Shown here piece after piece: positions 6,602 to 14,400 of a stretch of DNA of 42,666 bases. Position 1 is the stretch's first letter. Every line of letters starts with the position of its first letter. The DNA is taken from the IMG/VR virus record IMGVR_UViG_3300044629_000226, positions 1-42,666 of that record; one strand, given 5' to 3'. This stretch comes from a virus. The translations under genes and the position numbers were made by a program. Below the pieces are notes generated by a model that was not told the DNA's origin, did not search any database, and saw only the letters and a list, made by a program, of their open reading frames with translations.

Positions 6602-6859
6602 TCAATCCTTCCGAAGATCACAGAGGGGCATTCCATCACATGAAACAACTTGGATGCAATCCTCGCCTGTCCATTCGATGCCCGCTGAACGGGTCTTCTC
6701 CGAAAGATACCCGTAGTCGATCAGGGCGTCAACAACTGAAGCAGCGTCGGATTCGTCGGCAATCTCTACAATGTGACTCGTGTTATACGCCGCGTTCACT
6801 TCCCATCCGTCTTCGGCGTTACCCCAAACATCCAGAGAGATAATCCTATACTTGGGCAT
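6602..6859 (-). CDS. First early-operon gene, conserved hypothetical, 85 aa
   Basis: The protein starts MPKYRIISLDVWGNAEDGWE, a pattern I recognise from a small conserved phage family (LDxWGNxEDGxEVN near the N-terminus), followed by a helix with two or three acidic residues and a C-terminal strand (CIQVVSCDGMPLCDL). Its function is unknown. It is the first gene downstream of the near-consensus host promoter at 6895-6923. ATG 6859 is preceded by AAAGGA, a good ribosome-binding site. Confidence 0.8.
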   Translation of the reverse strand: MPKYRIISLDVWGNAEDGWEVNAAYNTSHIVEIADESDAASVVDALIDYGYLSEKTRSAGIEWTGEDCIQVVSCDGMPLCDLRKD

Positions 6860-6894
6860 CTGTCAATCCTTTCCGCCCATTGGGCGATGCGTGG

Positions 6895-6923
6895 ACTATA
6901 TCGTCCATTCCGTCGGTTGTCAA
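6895..6923 (-). promoter_or_regulatory. Near-consensus host sigma-70 early promoter
   Basis: On the minus strand TTGACA (6918-6923, perfect -35) is followed by a 17-bp spacer and TATAGT (6895-6900, 5 of 6 at -10). Transcription should start near 6888 and enter the first early gene, whose ATG is at 6859. It corresponds in role to the T7 early A promoters used by host polymerase before the phage polymerase is made. Confidence 0.8.
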
Positions 6924-6954
6924 TACACTTTGTCGGGATTCTTGCAAGATTCTT

Positions 6955-6974
6955 TGGTAGGCGTTAGCCTACCA
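6955..6974. other. 8-bp perfect hairpin upstream of early promoter
   Basis: TGGTAGGC and GCCTACCA flank a GTTA loop. It lies about 30 bp upstream of the -35 box of the early promoter, next to a TCTTGCAAGA palindrome at about 6939-6948. No T-run follows on either strand, so an operator or RNA-processing role is more likely than termination. Confidence 0.45.
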
Positions 6975-7022
6975 GGAAGACGCCCTAGATCGACATGTCC
7001 GCTTTGGGTTGTGGGGGATACC

Positions 7023-7101
7023 CCATAGGACCCTATGGAAAAAGGCTGGAGGGTGGGGTAGGCAAAAAGGCTGTGGGGCAGATACCCATAGGCTTCTATG
7101 G
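7023..7101. repeat. Two operator-like dyads with repeated flanks
   Basis: Dyad 1 is CCATAGG-AC-CCTATGG (7023-7038, 7-bp arms). Dyad 2 is CCATAG-GCTT-CTATGG (7086-7101, 6-bp arms). Each is preceded by GATACCC, and AAAAAGGCTG occurs twice between them (about 7039 and 7065). The whole looks like a diverged tandem duplication with conserved palindromes, as for a dimeric DNA-binding protein upstream of the early promoter. Confidence 0.55.
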
Positions 7102-7150
7102 CCCCTCCCAGACTGTCTTATCTCGTTCTATCTCCCCTCATCCCGTATCA

Positions 7151-7220
7151 GACTCCCTAGCCCTCCCTAGCCCTCCCTAGCCCTCCCTAGCCATCCATAG
7201 GCTCCCTTAGGCCCCCATAG
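7151..7220. repeat. Tandem 10-bp CTAG array, seven units
   Basis: Seven 10-bp units run in phase. Three are exactly CCCTCCCTAG (7161-7190), one is GACTCCCTAG (7151-7160), and three are degenerate (CCATCCATAG, GCTCCCTTAG, GCCCCCATAG; 7191-7220). Each unit ends in TAG. The period equals one DNA turn, so protein-binding faces would align. It is analogous in place to the short-repeat arrays beside the T7 terminal repeats, but the sequence differs. Confidence 0.7.
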
Positions 7221-7505
7221 GTTCCCCATCCCCTCGTAAGGGTGCCACCACGGGCCCACCCCTCACGCGAGGGAATCCGCCCCATAGCCGCTTCCGGGGC
7301 GATAACCCCAGTGGCGGACCGTAGGGCAAAGACCCCAGGGTGCCTGTGTGGGGGCAGGGGGGTCCCCCGTGGCGGTTCAGCGGTTCAGCATCCCGCCCCA
7401 AAATCCGCGACCACCGGCCAGTTCCCCTCACAGGTAAATCCCCCAGCCAAGACCTTCCTACTCTCACTCAGTGCCGTCTCTGCTGCCGGTCCCCCATCCA
7501 GCATC

Positions 7506-7604
7506 CCGTATAAGCCACGGGAAGGCCCCGTAGAGGCGTCCCAACCTTCCGGTGGTATGTCCGGAGGGTCTGAACTGGGACGGCTCTACGGGGCGTATAC
7601 GGGC
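7506..7604. repeat. Long nested inverted repeat just past the terL stop
   Basis: Three pairing blocks are nested: CCCGTATA (7506-7513) with TATACGGG (7597-7604); CCCCGTAGAG..GTCCCA (7527-7544) with TGGGAC..CTCTACGGGG (7577-7594), 17 pairs with one mismatch; and an apical CCTTCCGG (7546-7553) with CCGGAGGG (7562-7569), including one G-T pair. No T-run follows. It could be a strong RNA hairpin ending or protecting late transcripts, or a DNA element for concatemer processing. Confidence 0.7.
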
Positions 7605-7634
7605 TTATGGAGGGTCCGGGTTATTGGGCACCTA

Positions 7635-9320
7635 TCAGCACCACCGGATGACCTTTTTGGGGTTCTTGGGCATTGCTGACTTGACGACCCATCTTCCGGC
7701 CTTGGGACTGGAGACATCCCGTTCCAGTTGTCGGGACATGGCTCTGACCTCGGCCTCCTGTGCTTCCTTGAGTCTCTTCTTCTGGTCCAGTACCACGAGG
7801 TCTGAGAAGTGTCGGACCATGTCGGCAAAGGCTTCGATCCGGTCGTCGTGTTCCAGTGACCCACGATCACGGGTGATGTGGGTGAGTTGGTACATGAGCC
7901 GGGTGTCTTGGGCTACGGAGTGGTCGATGATGACCCGGTGCAGGTTCAGGGCCGGTTCCAGTGCCCCAATGATCCGGAGTTCCTTCTGACCTGATGCCCA
8001 TGTCCCGTCGGTGACGGAGCATTGCCACCCCATCGCCAGTGCCTTTGACTGGAGGAGGGATGTGAACATGCCTCCGCCGTAGTTGGGCTCGACGATGATG
8101 GTCCGGATCTCAAGTCTCTTGGCGTCCTCTACGATCGCCTCAAGGGTCTTGTCCGAGTGTCCGTCCTGTCGTCCGTTGACGGCTGGGCAGTAGATGTTCC
8201 CGTTCAGGTGGAACCCTGCCGCCCATGCCGTCTCGTCCTTCCCCTTGCCTGACGGATCGACCACGATGACGCTGCCTTGGTAGGGGGCGTACTGGTCGGA
8301 GACATGGCTTGGTGAGTGAAAACAGTCGTCCCCGAATCCGGGACACTTGATTGGGACGGTCTTCTCTCTGCCCCACAGGACCGTCATTGGACCGATGCCG
8401 GGGTTGACCGTCATCACTGACAGGTTCCGGCACTTGAGCGGATGCCGCTCCTGATCCCCGAGGTCCGGGTTCAGTCTCATGTGACAGGCGTGGCCTGCCT
8501 TGTCCTGAGCCTCGTCCAGCAGAAGGTCGGCCTCCGGGAACCTCTCGGGCAGGGTAGGGGTGTCCTCAAGGGAGGGATCTTCCCTGAGCCGTTCCATGAG
8601 GACGGGGGCCAGATGCTTGTGCGGGAGGGTTCCGGCCTTCGGATACCACGCCGGATAGAACCGGGTGTCGAAGAACTGGAGGTCTTCCTTGTAGATCGAG
8701 TCGAGTGTCTGGAATGTTCCCAGCACCACGATCTCTCCGTTTTCCTTGTCACGGAGCATCTTCTCACGCTCGATGGCAAGGGTACGCAGCTTCTTCCGTG
8801 CGGGCACGGTCAGTGCGTTGGTCGGAGTCTCGATGTCGTCGTCGATGTGGAGGTCCGGGTGCGAACCGACCGATGTGCCGCCGATGCCGTATGCGGCAAC
8901 GGACGGGTCTTTGGTGGCGAACCTCTTGGTGCCCCAATCGAAGCGGAACGCACCGTCCTCCTGCTTCAGGTCGTTGTCCATCCCCTCGTTCGACTTCGGC
9001 ACCAGCGGGGCCAGGATCGGTATGGAGGTGATGATGCCCTTGATGAGCTTGACATTGTCCTTGGCCTTTTCAGCGGCACCGGACCTCACGACGGTGATGA
9101 GGTCCGATCTGTTCCAGGCCCTCCAGACCACATAGGCACAGGTCAGGTATGACTTGCCGATGCCTCGCAGTCCGCAGATGAACCGTCGCCTGGGTCCGTG
9201 CTGGAGATACTCCGCGATGTCGGTCTGGAGCCAGTCCGGGGGAGGAAGCCCCAGATAGGCCCAGACCATCCGGCTGAAGTCGGGGAACGACTCGCGGAGC
9301 CTTGTCTCACTGAGCCTCAC
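7635..9320 (-). CDS. terL: Terminase large subunit (T7 gp19-like)
   Basis: The 561-residue ATPase-nuclease pumps DNA into the prohead and cuts concatemers. The ATPase domain has Walker A at GLRGIGKS (50-57) and Walker B in LHIDDDIE (157-164). The nuclease domain shows the acidic cluster Asp355 (VIVVDPSGKG), Glu411 (IIVEPNYGG) and Asp492/Asp493 (HDDRIEAF). Length is close to T7 gp19 (586). It overlaps TerS by 14 nt, as in T7, where gene 19 follows gene 18. It is the last late gene, and the long inverted repeat begins 30 bp past its stop. Confidence 0.95.
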   Translation of the reverse strand: MRLSETRLRESFPDFSRMVWAYLGLPPPDWLQTDIAEYLQHGPRRRFICGLRGIGKSYLTCAYVVWRAWNRSDLITVVRSGAAEKAKDNVKLIKGIITSIPILAPLVPKSNEGMDNDLKQEDGAFRFDWGTKRFATKDPSVAAYGIGGTSVGSHPDLHIDDDIETPTNALTVPARKKLRTLAIEREKMLRDKENGEIVVLGTFQTLDSIYKEDLQFFDTRFYPAWYPKAGTLPHKHLAPVLMERLREDPSLEDTPTLPERFPEADLLLDEAQDKAGHACHMRLNPDLGDQERHPLKCRNLSVMTVNPGIGPMTVLWGREKTVPIKCPGFGDDCFHSPSHVSDQYAPYQGSVIVVDPSGKGKDETAWAAGFHLNGNIYCPAVNGRQDGHSDKTLEAIVEDAKRLEIRTIIVEPNYGGGMFTSLLQSKALAMGWQCSVTDGTWASGQKELRIIGALEPALNLHRVIIDHSVAQDTRLMYQLTHITRDRGSLEHDDRIEAFADMVRHFSDLVVLDQKKRLKEAQEAEVRAMSRQLERDVSSPKAGRWVVKSAMPKNPKKVIRWC

Positions 9321-9552
9321 GGCCCTTCAGCCTCAGTTCGGACTCGCCGATCTTCTTCTCGATCTGTTCCATGATCTCATCGGGCAGCGGAAGGGTTCCG
9401 CCCAGCTTTTCCAGCTTGGGCAGTCCGTTGAACAGGGCCGTAGCCCATGCCGGACCCTCGCCGTCAAGGAGTCTGGATACGCAGACCGCCACCCCGAATC
9501 GGGCCAGGGTCAGTGCGTCCGTCTCTTTCGATTCTTGCGATTCTCTCGTCAT
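9307..9552 (-). CDS. terS: Terminase small subunit (T7 gp18-like)
   Basis: ATG 9552 is chosen over 9603 because the extra N-terminal residues are Thr/Arg-rich and the short form starts naturally at MTRESQESKETDALTLARFG, giving 81 residues against 89 in T7 gp18. The sequence is helical with LPDEIMEQIEKKIGESELRL at the C-terminus. TerS recognises the DNA and stimulates TerL. The assignment rests on size, composition and position immediately before terL. It overlaps the membrane protein gene upstream by 89 nt in another frame. Confidence 0.75.
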   Translation of the reverse strand: MTRESQESKETDALTLARFGVAVCVSRLLDGEGPAWATALFNGLPKLEKLGGTLPLPDEIMEQIEKKIGESELRLKGREAQ

Positions 9553-9706
9553 GGTTCTTGATGTCCTTGTCGTGTGTCGCCAGGTCTTCCTTGTGGTATT
9601 CAAGGATCGTCAGCACTTGACCCAGCGTCCGCTGGATTGCGTCCAGCTTCCACGAACCGTAGAAGACGCCGATGATGGCGATGAGTTGGAGAAGTTCGGT
9701 CATCAT
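9464..9706 (-). CDS. Membrane/coiled-coil protein in the holin position, 80 aa
   Basis: An N-terminal hydrophobic segment (LLQLIAIIGVFYGSWKL, about 5-21) is followed by a heptad-rich helix (LTILEYHKEDLATHDKDIKN) and a Gly/Pro-rich tail. In T7, gene 17.5 (holin) lies between the tail fibre and TerS, and the same position is occupied here. A single membrane segment plus coiled coil is compatible with a class-II-like holin or with an inner-membrane spanin. Sequence alone does not decide. ATG 9706 overlaps the stop upstream. Confidence 0.6.
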   Translation of the reverse strand: MMTELLQLIAIIGVFYGSWKLDAIQRTLGQVLTILEYHKEDLATHDKDIKNHDERIARIERDGRTDPGPIRGGGLRIQTP

Positions 9707-10143
9707 GTCTTGTCCTCGACGCAGAAGACGCGGACGACCGTTGAGTTCGGGAACTCCGGGTTGGAGTTGATGGATCCGATGCTGATGTCGTTTCCGCTAA
9801 AGGAAGAGAACCCGATCCGCCGCATGCGGATGGTGATGTCGCATGTGGTCGAAAACGCGGTGCGGTCTGCCTCGAAGAACACCTGCTCGGTGGCGGTCAC
9901 GGCAATGACGCCGCTCCGTCTGGTAGATGTCGAGTTGTTCTTGGTTGAGGAGTTCGCGACGCAGATGGTTCCGGACTGGTATGACCCGTCGATTTCGACC
10001 GTGATCTGACCGACGCAGAACGGGATTGACGACACGGTGACGGTCCCTGCGTTGGTTCCCGATGTGACCTGATAGACTGCGGTGGCTGCACCGCTTCCCG
10101 ATCCGCCAGAAACCTGTGCGGATGTGATCTGCTGGACTGCCAT
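9703..10143 (-). CDS. Tail-fibre-associated protein, 146 aa
   Basis: Starts at ATG 10143, immediately at the end of the tail-fibre gene, and overlaps the membrane gene downstream. It is a Ser/Thr/Gly-rich beta protein (MAVQQITSAQVSGGSGSG, then VTSGTNAGTVTVSS) typical of virion beta-sandwich proteins. It could be a fibre tip, chaperone or attachment protein. No motif identifies which. Confidence 0.6.
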   Translation of the reverse strand: MAVQQITSAQVSGGSGSGAATAVYQVTSGTNAGTVTVSSIPFCVGQITVEIDGSYQSGTICVANSSTKNNSTSTRRSGVIAVTATEQVFFEADRTAFSTTCDITIRMRRIGFSSFSGNDISIGSINSNPEFPNSTVVRVFCVEDKT

Positions 10144-11465
10144 TACGGATCTCTCAGGGTGAAGGTGCGGATGTTGAACGAGCCGGAAGCCGGGCTGCGG
10201 GCCACAGTGACCTCGGACGAGGACACCCGTGTGACGGTGTAATCGACCGCATCGTGGGTGTAGGTGTAGGCCGAACCGTCGCCGGTGAAGATCGCCGTCT
10301 CGCTCCAGTCGTCTGTGCCGCTGTTGGACGACATCATCACGACTCGCGGAGAGAATCCGGGGTTGATCGAGATGCTGGCCGTACTGCCCGTGAACTGGAG
10401 GTTCTGGTAGTACATGCCAGCCGTTGACTGGCCGTCGGCATACGCCTTGGTCGCAGCGTCGGTGTTGGCCGTCGGGGTGCCGAGATTGGTGATCTTCTGC
10501 GAGTTCATCGACAGGGCCGAGTTGGGAACGGCCATCTGGTCAAGACGGCTGGTCCGAACCTGCGTGTCGAAGTTCGAGATGTATGTTGCGTCAAGCGTTG
10601 CAAAGGATGCAACGGTTCCGTTGGTCTGGAGAACCTGCTTGTTGGTTCCGCCGGTGCCGTCGATCTTCGCCTCGGTCACGGCACCGTCGGCGATTGCCGA
10701 TGTGCCCACAGCCGAAGCGGCAAGTTCGGCGTCGATGACTCCCGTCGTCCACCGGACCTCGACCCGATCGTTCAGGGCGAGGCCGGTGGTGAATACGATG
10801 GAATCCGGAGTGCCGGTCGTGACCGTGTAGTGGGTCGTGCCCTGCTGCTGGAGTCCGTTGACGAACACCAGATAGTCGGCGGTCGTCCGCGAGGACGGTC
10901 CTCCGGTCAGGGAGAAGGTCGTCTGGCCTCCGGTTGCGGTGGCGGTGTAGACCCCGTACCCGGTTACGGTTGCGGGCAGAACCCCGCTGACGGCGGCGTT
11001 CAGTTGGGCCAGCGTGACGGCGTCGGTGGAGTTGACCGCCGTTCCGAGGTTGGTGATCCGAAGACCCTCGGCGTCCCAGTTGCCGTCATCGCCCTTGGTC
11101 AGGGAGTCGTCGATGTCGTCGATGATCTCCTGAACAAGGTAGAACAGTTGCTTGTCTGCGGTCGAGAGGTCAAGAGCCGTGAGGGTCGTGATGTCCTGCC
11201 AGTCGAAGGCAAGCTCCTCACGGTCCATCTCGCGGGCTATCTTGACCGTCGTCCCGTTGGCCGGGGCGGAGACGAAATCAATCTCCTCGTTGCCGGTGTC
11301 AACGGTGTAGTCGGTCGTGAGCGTCTGTGCGACGCCATCGACATAGACCACAAGCTGTGCCGACACCGGAGAGTAGCTTGGATCAAGCAGGTTCCCGGCC
11401 AGTGCCGCATACGAAAAGCTGACATCCACGCCGTCGGCTGGATGGGTTACGAAACTCAGGGCCAT
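10143..11465 (-). CDS. Tail fibre with T7 gp17-type N-terminal domain, 440 aa
   Basis: The first ~150 residues are a T7-type fibre anchor domain, with VYVDGVAQTLTTDYTVDT, IAREMDREELAFDW and the helix QLFYLVQEIIDDIDDSLT leading to a central shaft. Two repeats of the VFVNGLQQ..YTV type follow, and the shaft has Ala/Asn-rich ATKAYADGQ motifs. The C-terminal part is a beta domain (SGTDDWSETAIFTGDGSAYT). The gene is placed after the ejection proteins as in T7. The C-terminus probably binds the receptor. Confidence 0.9.
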   Translation of the reverse strand: MALSFVTHPADGVDVSFSYAALAGNLLDPSYSPVSAQLVVYVDGVAQTLTTDYTVDTGNEEIDFVSAPANGTTVKIAREMDREELAFDWQDITTLTALDLSTADKQLFYLVQEIIDDIDDSLTKGDDGNWDAEGLRITNLGTAVNSTDAVTLAQLNAAVSGVLPATVTGYGVYTATATGGQTTFSLTGGPSSRTTADYLVFVNGLQQQGTTHYTVTTGTPDSIVFTTGLALNDRVEVRWTTGVIDAELAASAVGTSAIADGAVTEAKIDGTGGTNKQVLQTNGTVASFATLDATYISNFDTQVRTSRLDQMAVPNSALSMNSQKITNLGTPTANTDAATKAYADGQSTAGMYYQNLQFTGSTASISINPGFSPRVVMMSSNSGTDDWSETAIFTGDGSAYTYTHDAVDYTVTRVSSSEVTVARSPASGSFNIRTFTLRDP

Positions 11466-11468
11466 GTG

Positions 11469-14400
11469 TCATTCCTTGGGTGTGCGTGGATTGAGTCCTG
11501 CTCCGGTCAGACCGGCCTGGAACCACCATGCTCCCCATCCGGGGATGAGGTTCAGGAATGGTGCGACCTTGTTGCCGTCGATCTCCTCTCCGTTGATGAG
11601 GTCGTCGTATGTGGAGATCGAGCCGCTGGAGAACTGCTGGAATAGAGAGGTCATCGGCGTGGATCCGAACAGTTGCGGAGGCCGTCCGGTACGCTCGCCC
11701 TTGGTGGCTGCGGAGATCGCTCCGAGTGCCTCCATGCCGACTCCGGTCCAAACCCCGAGGAACGGGATGCCGGTGATCGTCCTGTAGGCCATCGTGTCCG
11801 ATTCCTCGGTCCACCTACGCTGGGCCTCCTCGGTGGTCATGCGACCCTCGGCGACTCCCAGCAGTGTCTTGGCTAGTGCCTCGCCGAACGCGAACCCGAC
11901 CATGATGCGGACCATCTTTGGGATGGACATCTGGTTCACCGCCCGGTAGGCGAGGCCGGAGCCGAACGCACGGGCGTACGACTGCATCTCGTTGAGCATG
12001 AAGTCCGTCCAGTGCATCGCGTCCGTGTTGCGGAGGAAAGGTCGCGGGTTGACCACGGCCTCGTCAACCGCCTCAACCAGATAGTCGGCGAAGTCGTCGT
12101 AGCGACGCTCCCACCGCTGCTGGGTCTTCTCGTCGGCGAACCGGATCTCGTCCAGATACCACCGACCGCCGCGACGATCGAGACTAAGTTCGCCCCGTGC
12201 CTGAGACATCAGGTCGAGGAACTCGTTGTCGAGAAGCCGTCGGGCGTTCATCTGGATCAGGTCGTCCGGATCGAGTCCGTTGTCGGCGGCCAGCCTACGC
12301 CACATCGCGTTGCGTTCCCTCGGCCCCATCGAGTTGACATCAATGGATTCGAGACGCTTCACCACCTGCTTCAGCTTGTCAAGGTCGTCGATCAGACGGC
12401 CCTGGACATTCATAATGCGTGAGACTCGTGCGGCACCGGTGAAGAACCGGAGCCCACCGAGTTCGACGGTGGTGGTGGCCGTTGCGTTGGTCAGTGCCTT
12501 GGCCGTATCGACGATCCGTCCTACGCCTCCGCCACCGGCGGTGTCCGGAACGATCTCGTCGCCACGGTATATCTTCGCCACCTTCTTGTAGGACGAGGCG
12601 ACACGCTCCCACCATGTCAGTTCGCTTGCCACCTCGTCCAGCGAGGACGACATGGCGTGACGGACGCTGTGTTCGTACAGTTCCGTGGCGAACCCGACAT
12701 CGGCAAGGATTCTTGTCTTGTCGTCCGACTTGGTAAAGAGGGAAGCGATTGCGTTGGCAACCGATCGACCGAACTCCTTAGAACTTCGTGCCCGGAAGAG
12801 TTGGCCGAGATGCTCCTGATGGAGCGACATGGCTCCCCAGCGACCGCCGTATCCAGTCCTTGCCACATTCATGCCGATCTCAAGGAGATGGGGGCTGAGT
12901 GCGGCGTTGGTGTGGGCAGACGGTCGGTTGCCGAGGATGGTGTCGAACTTGTTCTCGATGACGGCGAACGCCTCCTCGGTGTCTCGCTGGACACGGGGAT
13001 CGTTGATCTCCTTCACCTTGGCGTACACACGCTTCTTCGTCTCGTTCAGGAGATCCTTCAGCGTCATGTTGACGCCGAACTCCTCGTTGAGACGCTTGGC
13101 GACGGCGACCCGAAGGCCGGTGTTGCTCATGTAGTGGTGGTAGATCGTGGCGAGGTCCGTCTCCCAGAACTCCTGAAGTTCGGGAGCGTCGAACACATCG
13201 TCGTCGAACATTCGCTGCTTTGTCGCGATGGTCCGTCCGTTGGCCGTGAGAACCTGGGGTTGGTTCATCTCGTCCATGACGACCTGCTCCGATCCGGTCA
13301 TGCGTGCCTTGGCGTCCTGAGACACCCGACGCATGGTCTTCTCAAGCTGCCTGGAGTACGCGGCCTGACCTGACGGGGTGAGTCCGGACACCTCGGGCAT
13401 GGCCTCGGTGATTCCGACCCGCTGTCCCGCCTCGGTGACAACCATTCCGTCAGCCGTGTTGGCGAACCAGCCGAGGTCGAGTGCGACCGATCGGTTGATG
13501 TCCGTCTTGGCCGACCACTTCCTGACGAGGACGGCGGTCAGCTTATCGACGAACCCGGCATTGGGGGAGTTGACCACGCTTGCCCGGTGGACTCGGGGAA
13601 CGAAGTCCTTCAGCAGGTTGGTGAAGACGCCGTACTTGACGCCGTCCTCGCCGACCCGGTTGGTCATCTGGCGAATGCCGTCGGCCACCGCGTTGACCTC
13701 CGGACGGGAATCGGTCCCGCCTCGGAGAACCCGGAGAACAGCCGAGTTGGCCTCGGCAATGTCCGTCCCCAGCTTGGTTGCCAGTGCCCGGACGGGTGCG
13801 GTCACGAGAGACTCGTACTTCCGCATGACTCGGGACTTCACCAGCCAGATGGACGGCAGTGATGTTCCCCGCTTGGTGTCGATGTTCCGGATGTGGGTGT
13901 TATCCGCCATCTGTGACAGGTAGCGGATCTCCTCGAACAGCCCGTTGAACAGTGTCTTGATCTGGCCGGTTCGGCTGAACATCGCCCGTCGGGCAAGGTT
14001 CGTCAGAAGCCGTGCTACGGGAAGGTTCCCGATGTCGTTCAGCAGTGTCATTCCCCGCTGGACGGCCCAATCGTCGCCGTTCCTCTCCAGGTCGTCTATA
14101 CGCCTCGCTACGGCGTCCGAGATGCTCAGGGGTGTCTGGGTAGCCTCCTCGGCTCCGGACGCAGCAGAAGCCGTCCTAGACGGTCTGGAGCGAATCGATG
14201 CTTTGGAGTCCGGATCGTAGCTGAACTCGCGCTGAATCTGCTTCTTGAGCTTCCCGATCTGGGCGTTCAGGTCGTTCAGGATCTTGGACTGGGTCTTGGT
14301 GAACGCAGCCGGATCGCTCTCCATCACGCTGCTCAGGCTTTTGACCTGATTGCGTAGGGATTCCAGACGGTTGACCGACTGGATGAACTTGGTCTGAATG

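Larger units (their letters stand above)
6860..7634. other. Non-coding control region between TerL and early operon (775 bp)
   Basis: No convincing gene is present on either strand. The predicted ORFs here (for example minus 7207-7467 and plus 7242-7679) read through repeats and have repetitive Gly/Pro/Arg composition. The block holds a long inverted repeat, a 10-bp array, two dyads with repeated AAAAAGGCTG, a hairpin and a host promoter. Its position, after the last late gene and before the early operon, is where a T7-like genome would have its ends, early promoters and concatemer junction. In a permuted assembly the physical termini should map here. Confidence 0.6.

Noticed and set aside
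7010-7110. Intrinsic terminators at the two AGCCTTTTT segments (minus strand)
   Set aside because: The T-runs are not immediately preceded by a GC hairpin; the nearby palindromes are 15 or more nt away.
7207-7467. Minus-strand 86-residue ORF and a plus-strand 145-residue ORF (7242-7679) in the control region
   Set aside because: Composition is Gly/Pro/Arg-rich, the minus ORF starts at GTG with no ribosome-binding site, and both run through repeats; the plus ORF overlaps terL on the wrong strand.
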